A stretch of 64,000 nt of DNA from an uncultured Oscillospiraceae bacterium (GCA_947630375.1 CANRHH010000003.1:1-64000), one strand, 5' to 3'; positions 25,509 to 34,831 are shown, numbered from the stretch's first letter. The notes: generated by a model not told the origin, from the letters alone. Program-made: numbers and translations.

Positions 25509-25698
25509 ATTAAAGCCTCCTCGTATAATTATTTGTATTACGCTCAACACACTGATTGCAAGGACATTTTGGAATGTATTGCTCAGTACTCCCAAATGCA
25601 ATGATCTCGTAGCGGCCATAAAAGAGTCTCGCCTCATGTTGATTAGGTTATCATCGATATGCACCGCAACCATTTTAACCAGCCATTGGAACGAATTG

Positions 25699-28600
25699 TT
25701 AGGTGCTCGCCTCTTGGGCCATACAACCATAAACAAATTTGTTGAGGTTGTCATTATCAAAAAGCTGACCGGAAAAAACAGCTTTACATTCATCCTTTAG
25801 TCGATGTATATGCTCGGTTGGCATGCTTCCTTCCAGTGTTTCGATGGTCGCTGAAACATTGGCTCTTACCTGATTTAAAGATGTGCTAAGAAACCCTTTA
25901 TCCTCCGGGGCCGTCAACAACTCATTTAACTTTGAATATACCCACAGTTCCTCCGCTACATCCCCAATCTGGGAATTTTCGGGGGCAGGATCACGTTTTA
26001 CTGATAACTCGTATTTTTGAGGGAAACAATCCAGCATTTGTTCCGTCACATTCTCGGGAAACGGGGCGGATAAGTTTTGGAATTGATTCTCATCTTTTGA
26101 TTCGCTTTCTGCTTTTACATCGCGAAAAAACTGCCTTGGTAAGCGCAGCGCAGAAGGTTCTACTCTTCCCGGCTTATCGGAAAATAGTACGACCATATAT
26201 TCAAAGGGCGAATCCGCAAACGAAATGCTGTCGAGAAACAGTTTCGCCAAATCATCACCAGATGTTGCATCCAGACCGTCGGCGATGATGGGGTAGCAAC
26301 GCAAAAGCCCCATTGAATAGGTCGTCTTCGGAAAGTGAACGGAGAAATCGGCACACAACGGTGCTAACCCCTCTTCTACCGTTTCTAACTCTCTCTTGCT
26401 GTTGGCTTCATTCCATGCCGTTACCTGATATTTGTTGAAATACTTACTGGCAGAATGGTTCATATAGTAATTGCAATTTATCAACAGAGAATTGATTTTC
26501 TGCTGTTCTGTTGTGCAAAGCTCCTCATGCACTTTCTGATATGCAGTATTATGGCAAATATAATAAAAGAACTGCTGCATATTCTTTAAGGAACTGTTTG
26601 CTATTTTGATATTGATAAGCGCTAATCGTTGATTCTCGGAATCCTTGCGCAGAAATTCAGGAAACTGCCGGGAAAAGTTGTCCATGCTATGAAAAAACTC
26701 AGACTTTATTTTCCCTAAACCTTCCGGTAACATTGCTTTTGCTTGAAAAGGACGATCTTCTCGAGGATATCGGACTTCTCTTACAATCTGTTGCGTCAGT
26801 TCACTGCGAAGTTCATCTATTTCTGTTCCTAATTCTCCTAAAGGCCGGCCAGCAAGCAGCTTATGCATGACGGAGCAGCATTTATCAGCAAGTCGGCAAA
26901 TCAACTTTCTTACACAAAGCCAATACTCTATCCACTCTGCGACCGTTCCAGATTCATAATTGCTCATTATAGTCTTTAGCCATAAGGAAGTTAAGTTCTG
27001 ATGGAACATAATCACAATATTCCTAATGGGCATTTCCTTGTGAGAATCATTCGGAATTTGATGCGCGGAGAGCATATTCAGCTTAGGCATAATAGCGTCG
27101 GCGCAATATGTGTCGAATATGGGAAGAATCTTGCAAATTACTTTTAGTCTGGAAACGCTTTCATTGTTTGCTTTTTTAATGTCGCGCAGCCGAAGAATGT
27201 ATTCTGTATGGATGGCCTTTCTCTCCGGTTCAAGATACAGTTTTTGTGAATCAATCCTGTGTTTGATATAGATAAGGATCGTTTCAAGGTTTTCCTCGAC
27301 AAAATGCATGTATTTTTCTCTGCTGCCGCAAAATGAACAGTACATCAATGACGAAATGCTGTCCAAGGCAAAATTCTCTGCGTTAGTCCAAAGATCCTCC
27401 AAGGAAAAATTAACAGATAAATTGAAAGTAGGATCAATATCATATAACCACTCAGCAATTGCAGCATATGATTTGATATCACGAATATCGGCAAATTTGA
27501 TTTCAAGTAATTTCTCATACAACTTCCGGGAGAAAGAATATACATATGTTTCCTGCAGATTGCATGCAGGTATATTATCCCGGAGATTGCAAAGGTATTG
27601 AATGTTTTTGTTCTCAGGCATGTTTTCCCGGAGATTATCGAGTGTATCTACCGAGACGTTGAACTCTGGAAAACATGCAAAAGGACAGACTTCAGTTGCA
27701 ATGATATGAAGTCCGCCGTGTCTGTTTGCGTCGTCAAACTTATCTTTTTGCGCAAAATAGTATTGCATTACGCTCCCGGAGAAAAGCCCTTGGATCGCAG
27801 CTAAACAAATAGACAAATCTTCATCATGCCACAAGGTGTCTACTGCGCGGGCAGAGAACTCATCCCTCGTAACATTGAACTCCGGCAGATGTGAAAAGAA
27901 AACTGCCATATCTGCGTCTTCGGCGACCGCAATGACAGCAAGCGCTGTATCATCGACCGGAAGAAACTCGTGCAGGCGGTCTACAACGTGCCTGGAGCGA
28001 ATCGGGTGGAGGCCTTCAATATAACCGCCGTCCGCATCGATATGGACGAGAAACTCATCCTGCATGCTCTTCAGCAATTCGCCGCAGTCTTCATCTGTCG
28101 GCTCCTCCAGACTATCCAGAAGCTTCCGGACGGAAAGTCTGATCCCACAGGCATCAGCGAAACACACCTTGCGCAGGATCTCAAATTTCGCCTTACCGGC
28201 GTGTGATTGACCTATTTCAGACATTTGCGCGGATATCCTTTCCGCCAGCATTTCGCCATGAGTAAGAAGGTAAACATACTCAATCAAAAGCTGTCGGTCC
28301 GCTATCCTACTCCACGCATTTTGCCAGCGAGTAATGCTTGGATGCAGACGGTTGGCGGCCTTGAACATATTGAATATAGCAACAGCCTCATTTTCAGTAA
28401 GCACCGGCTTGATTATATGGATGGATCGAATATTGCTGATGTCGCCGCTGTAGTTGTACCAGTCGGTCTCTCTTGATGTAATAAGAACCCTATAGTGGTC
28501 GGCCAACTCAAATTGCATCTGCTGCACAAGATCCGTCCAGTTTTTAAAATGTGCATCCAGGTTATCAATAATAATGAGAACTTTTTCTCCAAGCTGTATC

Positions 28601-29652
28601 CTTGTTTTAAAATACTGGACCGTGTTGCCGGTCTCCTGTATATCGTCACACCATATCAGCAGATAAGGCGTGTAGTCATTTCGCAGGTGGTACGCAGCCT
28701 GCAAAGCAAGCGTAGTTTTACCTTGACCACTTGACGCCTTTATGACGGTAACTTCAAAATTGTTGATTGATTTTTCAATCTCCGCTTCCAATTCCGGACG
28801 ATGAATCGGAAGTCCGCTTGCTATATCCGTCGGTGACGCTTTTTTCCCTTCGTAAAAACCGAGGTCAGGATTTGTGCTTGGAACGGAATAATTCAGCCTT
28901 CTGATCCAGCGGTGAGCCGGATTCTGAGGGCCCTTGCTGATATCGTCTTTAACTGCAAGGATTCTTTTATCTATTTCCGCCTTTGTAATATAAGCACGTT
29001 TCTCCATCTTATCAAGGCAAAACACTTTAAGACTGTTTGCAAACAAAGATACATTGTCTGTTGTAATGTCGTATATTTTGACCAGCGCCTTCTCAATTCC
29101 TTCTTCCAAAGAGCTTTTTTCAACATGTTCAAATGATAATTTTGACATAAAATCATCAAAATCATACGCTGACCAGTTCCAATCGGGACAGTCGGACTTG
29201 ATTTTCTCAATCACTCCCTGCCAATGCGAACAGGAGGCGCAATCTAAATTGGATTGGAACAATTTTCTCATATGCCCGTCCGCAACGGGAAAATCATATA
29301 CCAGTTTAAATTGCCTGTGCGGATCCAACAAATACGCTTCCAAAAAGTTTGTAAGGATAGTGGGTAAAAAACTTGCATTCTGTCTATTGACAGAGTATTT
29401 CAATTGTATGTGCAAGATATCATGACCGCTTTCCGCATAATGGATTTCATCTATATCTTCAATGCCTTCAAGCCGAAAAGAAGTCTTTGCATCTGCTGAC
29501 AGAAGAATCAAATAACAAGAATAAAGAAATTGATATGAATACCCTCTAAGAGCGACCTGTCCTCCATCGCGAGAAGCACTCAGTTCGTGGATCGAATTTT
29601 TGACTGACACCGTCTTCTTTGTTTTCTTCTTTCCGCTCTTTCTTTTACCCAT
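25699..29652 (-). CDS. Avs-like defence protein: Cap4-type nuclease, STAND ATPase, long sensor
   Basis: A 1317-residue protein. The N-terminal RDGGQVALRGYSYQFLYS, the acidic EGIEDID (62-68) and IQLK (82-85) fit the Cap4/DUF4297 PD-(D/E)XK-like dsDNA nuclease. A STAND ATPase follows with Walker A ASSGQGKT (306-313), Walker B VLIIIDNLDA (about 358-367) and ITSRE (391-395). Residues from about 560 on are a long helical region with no recognised repeat, the place of the phage-protein sensor in antiviral STAND proteins. This order (nuclease, STAND, sensor) is that of Avs systems, where target binding causes tetramers that cut DNA. Subfamily cannot be fixed without a search. It starts with a lysine-rich tail MGKRKSGKKK. 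Confidence 0.82.
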   Translation of the reverse strand: MGKRKSGKKKTKKTVSVKNSIHELSASRDGGQVALRGYSYQFLYSCYLILLSADAKTSFRLEGIEDIDEIHYAESGHDILHIQLKYSVNRQNASFLPTILTNFLEAYLLDPHRQFKLVYDFPVADGHMRKLFQSNLDCASCSHWQGVIEKIKSDCPDWNWSAYDFDDFMSKLSFEHVEKSSLEEGIEKALVKIYDITTDNVSLFANSLKVFCLDKMEKRAYITKAEIDKRILAVKDDISKGPQNPAHRWIRRLNYSVPSTNPDLGFYEGKKASPTDIASGLPIHRPELEAEIEKSINNFEVTVIKASSGQGKTTLALQAAYHLRNDYTPYLLIWCDDIQETGNTVQYFKTRIQLGEKVLIIIDNLDAHFKNWTDLVQQMQFELADHYRVLITSRETDWYNYSGDISNIRSIHIIKPVLTENEAVAIFNMFKAANRLHPSITRWQNAWSRIADRQLLIEYVYLLTHGEMLAERISAQMSEIGQSHAGKAKFEILRKVCFADACGIRLSVRKLLDSLEEPTDEDCGELLKSMQDEFLVHIDADGGYIEGLHPIRSRHVVDRLHEFLPVDDTALAVIAVAEDADMAVFFSHLPEFNVTRDEFSARAVDTLWHDEDLSICLAAIQGLFSGSVMQYYFAQKDKFDDANRHGGLHIIATEVCPFACFPEFNVSVDTLDNLRENMPENKNIQYLCNLRDNIPACNLQETYVYSFSRKLYEKLLEIKFADIRDIKSYAAIAEWLYDIDPTFNLSVNFSLEDLWTNAENFALDSISSLMYCSFCGSREKYMHFVEENLETILIYIKHRIDSQKLYLEPERKAIHTEYILRLRDIKKANNESVSRLKVICKILPIFDTYCADAIMPKLNMLSAHQIPNDSHKEMPIRNIVIMFHQNLTSLWLKTIMSNYESGTVAEWIEYWLCVRKLICRLADKCCSVMHKLLAGRPLGELGTEIDELRSELTQQIVREVRYPREDRPFQAKAMLPEGLGKIKSEFFHSMDNFSRQFPEFLRKDSENQRLALINIKIANSSLKNMQQFFYYICHNTAYQKVHEELCTTEQQKINSLLINCNYYMNHSASKYFNKYQVTAWNEANSKRELETVEEGLAPLCADFSVHFPKTTYSMGLLRCYPIIADGLDATSGDDLAKLFLDSISFADSPFEYMVVLFSDKPGRVEPSALRLPRQFFRDVKAESESKDENQFQNLSAPFPENVTEQMLDCFPQKYELSVKRDPAPENSQIGDVAEELWVYSKLNELLTAPEDKGFLSTSLNQVRANVSATIETLEGSMPTEHIHRLKDECKAVFSGQLFDNDNLNKFVYGCMAQEAST

Positions 29653-29701
29653 GATTGATTTTATCCTTTATCTAACAATGCGCCTTTAATACTATGTCCA
29701 T

Positions 29702-29731
29702 ATTATACTATGTATTATTGCAGTATTACAA
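29702..29731 (-). promoter_or_regulatory. Promoter of the Avs-like gene
   Basis: On the minus strand TTGTAA, 18 bases, TATAAT, about 50 bases before the start codon. Confidence 0.6.
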
Positions 29732-29940
29732 GGCTTTTGATGTTTTTCGCATATCTGTTTCCAAAAAGATAAACTCGGCTTATAGGATAGACCGCGCCAG
29801 ACGCTCTTGAACTTCCACTGACCAGCGGAACGTGAAGAACTGATTGGACAGCATGGCAGATGATCCAGTATTCCTGTTCGGTTATTTCTCTTGACTTTCT
29901 CCGGATTCTGTGGCATTTGTTGTTGCCGGAGGTGAGCGCG

Positions 29941-30052
29941 AATGACGCGACAGAGGCAACAAAACAATACGGCAAAAACACCGGCCCCGATGAGTGAAAC
30001 GCTTTCACTTGTCGGGGCCTTTTGCCGCCACGGAAGGAGGCTGCGGCAATGA
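29941..30052 (+). CDS. Possible 36-residue leader peptide
   Basis: The ATG follows CCGGAGGTGAGCG, and the stop TGA overlaps the ATG of the next gene as ATGA, which suggests coupled translation. The frame crosses the terminator-like hairpin at 29981-30020, so its translation could affect read-through. The sequence (MTRQRQQNNTAKTPAP at the start) is not recognised. Confidence 0.35.
29981..30024 (+). terminator. Terminator-like hairpin before the DUF6809-like gene
   Basis: GGCCCCGA and TCGGGGCC pair, with an inner stem GAAA/TTTC, followed by TTTT. It lies inside the small leader frame, so it may be an attenuator. Confidence 0.5.
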
Positions 30053-30351
30053 ACATCCTGGACGACTTGTATTTCGGGAACATCAATCAGAACTGCAAGA
30101 TGGCCCCGCCCGGCTCAAAGCTCAGGAAGATCCAGGCTCAGGTCATGCAAAACGAGGAAAAGCTCTGCGCCACGCTGAGCAATGAGCAGATGGAGCTGTT
30201 TGAAAAATGCCAGGATATCCGGGCGGATATGACCTCCCTGCGGGAGCGGGAGAGCTTCGAGGACGGCTTCTGCCTGGGTGTGAAGATTATGGCAGCGGTC
30301 ATGAGCACCATGGACAGCCCGTCTATGGACGATCAGCCCTGCTGCAATTGA
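30049..30351 (+). CDS. DUF6809-like small protein
   Basis: A 100-residue protein starting MNILDDLYFGNI after GGAAGGAGG. The opening LYFG-I, the central EEKLCATLSNEQMELFEK coiled helix and FEDGFCLGVKIMAAVM fit a small helical family common in clostridial mobile elements (DUF6809 as I recall). No function is known. A terminator follows at once. Confidence 0.65.
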   Translation: MNILDDLYFGNINQNCKMAPPGSKLRKIQAQVMQNEEKLCATLSNEQMELFEKCQDIRADMTSLRERESFEDGFCLGVKIMAAVMSTMDSPSMDDQPCCN

Positions 30352-30358
30352 ACAGATC

Positions 30359-30407
30359 AAAATAGTGATGGAGAACTGCTGATTCAGCGGTTCCCCATCA
30401 CTATTTT
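30359..30407 (+). terminator. Terminator after the DUF6809-like gene
   Basis: AAATAGTGATGG pairs with CCATCACTATTT and is followed by TTT, eight bases after the stop codon. Confidence 0.8.
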
Positions 30408-30425
30408 TGTGAATAAGTTTTTTTG

Positions 30426-30593
30426 AAATTCGGCTTTGTAGCGATTCCCGGAGGGAGGAACGGCCAACACCCCGTCCGGGCGCCACCTGTTGCCTACAAA
30501 GCCGAATTTTCAGCCGCAAATAGGAGCTCGTTAAGAGAACAAAAAATTTTTGGCTCAACCCCCTCACGAACTCGGCTTAATAGTGAGGGGGTT
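30426..30593. repeat. Inverted repeats, possible replication or transfer region
   Basis: Arms AAATTCGGCTTTGTAG (30426-30441) and its exact complement (30494-30509) enclose 52 bases. A second pair AACCCCCTCAC/GTGAGGGGGTT (30557-30593) follows. There is no gene between 30352 and 31077, and the next gene is a RepA-like ATPase, so an origin is possible. The stretch 30600-31020 holds no convincing gene. Confidence 0.4.
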
Positions 30594-31077
30594 CTCTCTC
30601 CCCCTCGTTCTCACTTCAAAAACTGAATATCCGGCAGCTAAATAACATCAGCAGAAGAACGAGCGATGCGGAGGGTACGCCAAGACCACCTGTGCGGGAC
30701 AGAAAGAGAAACCGCATAAAGTGAACAGCAAAAAGGTGCAAAGCGGTTCACCCCATCCAAAAACAGCTTTGGCAAGCTGTCTCGCCATGACTTATCTGCC
30801 TGCAATGATACCCCTGTCCAGCCACAGCCCTTCACAATATGAAGGATCACGCAATGGGGGCAGCTCGGAGAGATCCTCGGAGGGGTGAGATTCCCGGAGC
30901 GCGGTGCCAGCCGCGGTTTAGCCTGCCGCCCAAGCCTGGGGAAGTAGTGTCGAATACGGGCATAAGCAATATAGATACTACTCCCACAAATTTTGGGAGC
31001 TGTTTCTTTTGGGAGGTGACTGTCATGGAAAAAGCCTGTTGAACAGATCAGAAAAATACAATTCAGGAGGTGATCAT

Positions 31078-32139
31078 TTGATCCAAGATATAATCGAAAC
31101 CATAAGCGCAAGAAAACTGCTTGACATGAAACTACCGCCCACACGGTTCGTGGTGCAGGGACTGCTGCCACAGGGACTGCACGTCTTTGCCGGGCCGCCG
31201 AAGATCGGCAAGAGCTGGCTGCTGCTCCAGTTGGCTCTGGCCGTGGCCTCCGGCAAACCGCTCTGGGGTCTGGAAACAGAACAGGGCTCTGTCCTCTCCC
31301 TCTGCCTGGAGGACAGTCGCTCCCGTCTCCAGCAGAGACTCTCCAGCCTCACGGACGATCCGCCGGAGCAGCTCTACCTGGCGACCCTCTCTCACACTCT
31401 GAGCGACGGGCTCTGCGAACAGCTGGAGGATTTTCTGCAAGAGCACGACGACACGAATCTGATCATCATCGATACGCTCCAGATGATCCGTGGCGGCGGC
31501 AGCGGAGACAGCAACCAGTACGCCAGCGACTATCAGGACGTGAGCCGTCTCAAGTCTATCGCGGACGAGCACGACATCGCCATCGTCCTTGTCCACTATC
31601 TGCGCAAGCGGGCAGCGGACGATCCCCACGTCACCATCTCCGGCACGACAGGTCTGGTGGGCGCGGCCGATGGCAGCTACGTTCTGCGGCGGGAGCACAT
31701 CGGTGACCGGGAGCTGAAGCTCTACGTCAGGGGCCGGGATGTGGAGGAGAGCATCCTGACTCTGGCGCGGGACAAGGAGTTGAACGAGTGGAGCCTGGTG
31801 AGCTGCGACACGGCCATAGGCGACGCGCTGAAAAAGGAACCGGCGCTGCTGAAGCTGGTGGAGTATCTGAAAACGGTAAACAGTTTCCACGGGACGGCTT
31901 CCCAGCTGACTGAAACTCTCGGCGTGGAGATGCAGCCGAATGTGCTCTCACGGAAGCTGGGGAAGTACCGTCAGGAGCTGCTGAATGTGGGCGTCAGCTT
32001 CCACAGCTCACGCACAGGGCAGCAGAGATTTCTCTCTCTGACATACCGTGACTATGACGCAATGACGATCAGCTACCTCGGGGGAGCGGAATCGTCACAG
32101 AGTCCGGAAAGCGTTGAAAACACTGGAGAAATCGAATGA
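31078..32139 (+). CDS. RepA-like AAA ATPase (hexameric helicase family)
   Basis: A 353-residue protein starting at TTG 31078, since AGGAGGTG lies six bases before; no ATG fits as well. The RecA-type core has Walker A GPPKIGKS (39-46), Walker B NLIIIDTLQ and a later VLVHYLRKR segment with the SGTTGLVGAADGSYVL sensor, as in plasmid RepA helicases. The C-terminus has a winged-helix-like LTETLGVEMQPNVLSRKLG. In mobilizable elements such proteins support replication of the circular form. A five-codon frame with a good ribosome site (31024-31041) precedes it and may be a leader. Confidence 0.82.
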   Translation: MIQDIIETISARKLLDMKLPPTRFVVQGLLPQGLHVFAGPPKIGKSWLLLQLALAVASGKPLWGLETEQGSVLSLCLEDSRSRLQQRLSSLTDDPPEQLYLATLSHTLSDGLCEQLEDFLQEHDDTNLIIIDTLQMIRGGGSGDSNQYASDYQDVSRLKSIADEHDIAIVLVHYLRKRAADDPHVTISGTTGLVGAADGSYVLRREHIGDRELKLYVRGRDVEESILTLARDKELNEWSLVSCDTAIGDALKKEPALLKLVEYLKTVNSFHGTASQLTETLGVEMQPNVLSRKLGKYRQELLNVGVSFHSSRTGQQRFLSLTYRDYDAMTISYLGGAESSQSPESVENTGEIE

Positions 32140-32722
32140 CGGTTAAAAAAGAGCTGCCGGTTAATCGTCACTTCGTCAGAAGGTCAGCGAATGGTTCGCA
32201 TAGGCGCGAAGCGCCCATGCTCCATGATTCGCTGTCCTCCTTCCTCTCCAAATCGAACCCGCTTGTACCCCTTGGGTACTGCGCTGGGCTTCGATTTGGT
32301 ATGCGGGAAATGTTTCCCCGCATAGGGCCGCACAAGGCGCTGTGTCCGCTCCTGCCGGTGCCCTGGGGACGTGCTCCGGGAGCAGACCATCAGCGAAACA
32401 AAGCCACCGTAAGCGCCCAAGAGCCATCCGAAGCCAAGCAAGGAGGTCCGCTCCTCGCATCCCGCCAAAGCCCAGCGAAGCGGGTTTGGCGGGAAAAGGA
32501 GGAAGCATGGAACGAATGAGCTTTCGGCCTCTGGACGGAAGCGAATGAGTGTAATCGCTTCCGACGTAGGCAAGCAGAGCGTCTGTCCGACTTCGTCGGT
32601 CGCCACATTTCGCCGGGGAACCCGCTCCCCCGGCAAAAGGGCAGAAGCCCAAACCCACTTCTTCGTCGGTGCAAATGATGTGGCAGAGAAAAAACAAAAT
32701 CACTTTTAGCAAAGGAGGAAAC
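32140..32722 (+). other. Gene-free region before mobC, candidate oriT
   Basis: No gene is visible in 580 bases. Inverted repeats stand out: CCAAATCGAA/TTCGATTTGG (32248-32299) enclosing GTACCC/GGGTAC (32265-32279), and CGGAAGCGA/TCGCTTCCG (32536-32563). The position directly before mobC and the relaxase is where oriT of such elements lies. No nick site can be named from sequence alone. Confidence 0.45.
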
Positions 32723-33043
32723 ATGAAAACCACAAACAAGGATAAGCGGATCACGATACGTCTCACGCCGGAGCAGTACGAAAGCATCTGCTCTCGAGCA
32801 AAGACTGCCATGATGTCACCCAGCGCATATATCCGAGCGGCAGCTATGCGGCACAAGGTCTGTGTGGTGCCGGGCCTGAAAGAGATGGTCCATGAGATGA
32901 AAGGCATAGGCCGCAACCTCAATCAGCTCACCATGCTGGCCAACGCCGGAACCATCCATGAGGTCAACCTGAAGGAAATGGACAGGCGGCTGGACCACGT
33001 CTACATTCGGCTCAGCGAGATCGCGTCCATGGAAAGCAGGTAG
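32723..33043 (+). CDS. MobC-family mobilization protein
   Basis: The 106-residue protein starts MKTTNKDKRITIRLTPEQYE after AAAGGAGG. The ribbon-helix-helix start (ITIRLTPEQYESICSRA) and the GIGRNLNQLTMLAN segment define the MobC accessory family, which binds oriT and helps the relaxase. It ends three bases before the relaxase start, so the two are co-translated. Confidence 0.9.
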   Translation: MKTTNKDKRITIRLTPEQYESICSRAKTAMMSPSAYIRAAAMRHKVCVVPGLKEMVHEMKGIGRNLNQLTMLANAGTIHEVNLKEMDRRLDHVYIRLSEIASMESR

Positions 33044-33045
33044 CT

Positions 33046-34353
33046 ATGGCGACCGTCAACTACATTAAGTACAGCTCTCAGAGCCGGGCCGTGCTCGGCA
33101 GAGTGGCCGCGTATGTGGCTCAGGAGAAAAAGACTGTGGACGCACAAGGAGAAAAGCTGGTGAGCGGACAGAACTGCTCCCCGCAGTTTGCTCTCCGTGA
33201 ATTTGTGGCGACGCGGGAGGCGCACCGAAAGAACAGCCCCGTCTGGTTCTACCACTACACCCAGTCCTTCCATCCGAAGGAAAACATCACCCCGCAGCAG
33301 GCTCATACCCTGGCGAAGGAGTTCGCGGCCAGAGCGTGGCCGGAAAGCGAGGTGCTCATCACAACGCACTGCGACGCGGAACACATCCACTCTCATTTTC
33401 TGGTGAACGCCGTCTGCTACGAGTCCGGGAAGATGCTCCGGCAAGGTCCCAACACCCTCGAGACGCTGCGGCAGCTCAGCGACGAGCTGTGCGTGGAACA
33501 CAAGCTCTCTGTCCTGCCTCCTAAGCGCAGGGAGCAGAGGGGCAGCATGAGCTCCAGGGAATACCGTTCGGCAGAGAAGGGCGAGAGCTGGAAGTTCCGT
33601 CTGATGAACGCCATCGATGAATGTATGCTCTACGCGGCGAGCCGGGAAGAGTTCATCCGGCTGATGGAGAGCGAGGGCTATGGGGTACGCTGGACGGAGA
33701 ACAGGAAAAACATCACCTACACCACGCCGGGCGGCATGAAGGCCAGAGACTGCCGCCTGCACGAAAGAAAATATTTGAAGGAGGTTATGGAAGATGAGTT
33801 CAGGATCAGAGCAGAGCTCCTTGCTGGATCAGTTCCGGAGCCGCAACGGAGCGGCCACACAAGAACAGGTCGTGATGCACGCCGTAGCGGTCCAATGGTC
33901 GGAGGATACGGCGGAGCTAATGAACCAGCTGCTGAATATCACCGAGAGTCTGCTGGCGTCAGTCAGCCGGATAGAGACAGAGCTTGGGACGCTGAACGTG
34001 AATACACGGCTGGCGGAGATACAGCAGATGCTTCTGAAGCTGGAGAAACGGACGGAAGCTCCGCCCGCACCGGCTGGGAGAAAGAGAGAGCCATATTCCT
34101 GGCGATGGCACTGGAGTCTGCCAAGGCTTCACTTCTCCATGGGACTGTTGTGGCTCCTACCGATTGGGATAGCCTTGTTCGCTCTGTGGTCCAGCTGGGG
34201 AGATCTGTGGAACGCGCTGAGGACCCTGCTCCCGTGATAGTGACAGGCCATACAGACCGCCGCCAACGGGAGAAAGAACGGGAAAAGCGGCTGGCCCTCG
34301 GCCACAAGGTGGATGACCATGAGGACAGCCCGAATTGGCAGCAAACAATGTGA
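33046..34353 (+). CDS. MobP-type relaxase
   Basis: A 435-residue relaxase that nicks oriT and pilots the strand. The three-histidine motif is visible in HCDAEHIHSH (His108, 113, 115 and 117), and tyrosines near the N-terminus (NYIKYSS, YVAQ) are candidates for the nucleophile. The C-terminal LALGHKVDDHEDSPNWQQTM also recurs in relaxases of gut clostridial elements. Residues from about 250 to 397 are encoded by DNA that also holds another gene in a different frame (33794-34237). Confidence 0.9.
   Translation: MATVNYIKYSSQSRAVLGRVAAYVAQEKKTVDAQGEKLVSGQNCSPQFALREFVATREAHRKNSPVWFYHYTQSFHPKENITPQQAHTLAKEFAARAWPESEVLITTHCDAEHIHSHFLVNAVCYESGKMLRQGPNTLETLRQLSDELCVEHKLSVLPPKRREQRGSMSSREYRSAEKGESWKFRLMNAIDECMLYAASREEFIRLMESEGYGVRWTENRKNITYTTPGGMKARDCRLHERKYLKEVMEDEFRIRAELLAGSVPEPQRSGHTRTGRDARRSGPMVGGYGGANEPAAEYHRESAGVSQPDRDRAWDAEREYTAGGDTADASEAGETDGSSARTGWEKERAIFLAMALESAKASLLHGTVVAPTDWDSLVRSVVQLGRSVERAEDPAPVIVTGHTDRRQREKEREKRLALGHKVDDHEDSPNWQQTM
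33794..34237 (+). CDS. Gene nested in the relaxase gene in another frame: coiled-coil membrane protein
   Basis: A 147-residue frame entirely inside the relaxase gene, read one frame over. AGGAGG lies eight bases before the ATG. The product has a coherent plan: a polar start, a helical stretch TAELMNQLLNITESLLASVSRIETELG, followed by IQQMLLKLEKR (quoted in parts), a proline-rich linker and one C-terminal membrane segment LLWLLPIGIALFALWSSW. That is unlike a chance frame. Similar overlapping genes occur in related mobilization regions as far as I recall. Function is unknown; a role at the membrane during transfer is a guess. Confidence 0.65.
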   Translation: MSSGSEQSSLLDQFRSRNGAATQEQVVMHAVAVQWSEDTAELMNQLLNITESLLASVSRIETELGTLNVNTRLAEIQQMLLKLEKRTEAPPAPAGRKREPYSWRWHWSLPRLHFSMGLLWLLPIGIALFALWSSWGDLWNALRTLLP

Positions 34354-34505
34354 AAGGAAGGGAACAAAAATGGAACACCCACAAGCCCGCGAAAGCGGAA
34401 ACAGATTAACCTGCTATGCGGACGTCAATAATGAAAGAAAAAGAAAAGCCGGCTCAGACTGCCGCGCCGAGGAAAAAATCATGAGTAAAACAAAGGAAGC
34501 GACTT

Positions 34506-34688
34506 ATGGAGTTCAAAGTAAGATTGTTTTTAGACGAAAGATACATCGACCCATCCGAGTATCCGACGATCAAGATCTCATCTCCTGTGATCGACCGGAT
34601 CGTAAACCACATCTACGATGTTAATCATATGGACGACCAGATCGATTACAGCGAGATAGAGTTGACGACAGACCCCACCCTGCAATAA
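34506..34688 (+). CDS. Small hypothetical protein between relaxase and recombinase
   Basis: A 60-residue acidic protein starting MEFKVRLFLDERYIDPSEYP with AAAGGAAG before the ATG, closed by a terminator eight bases after the stop. Another frame (34370-34624) overlaps it, so the coding frame here is not certain. I do not recognise the product. Confidence 0.5.
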   Translation: MEFKVRLFLDERYIDPSEYPTIKISSPVIDRIVNHIYDVNHMDDQIDYSEIELTTDPTLQ

Positions 34689-34695
34689 GAGGGTT

Positions 34696-34730
34696 CGCCG
34701 GGGTATGCGATGCGTGCCCCGGCGATTTTT
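34696..34730 (+). terminator. Terminator before the recombinase gene
   Basis: CGCCGGGG/CCCCGGCG with a 13-base loop and ATTTTT. Confidence 0.8.
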
Positions 34731-34777
34731 CGCTGTTCGTATGTTTCACGGTTCGTATAAGAAAAATAAGGAAACTG

Positions 34778-34806
34778 TTGATAATGGAGAAAAGATGTGA
34801 TATACT
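34778..34806 (+). promoter_or_regulatory. Sigma-A promoter of the large serine recombinase
   Basis: TTGATA, 17 bases, TATACT. It lies inside the longest possible reading frame, so it also shows that translation starts downstream at 34832. No forespore or mother-cell promoter sequence is seen here. Confidence 0.7.
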
Positions 34807-34831
34807 GCTGAAAAAGAAGGCGGTGAAGGAA

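Noticed and set aside
34370..34624. 84-codon frame starting MEHPQARESG
   Set aside because: Composition looks random and it overlaps the better-supported 60-codon frame; a choice between them needs comparison with relatives.
34778..34831. N-terminal extension of the large serine recombinase to TTG 34778
   Set aside because: A consensus -35 and -10 occupy this stretch, and a good ribosome site lies before ATG 34832.
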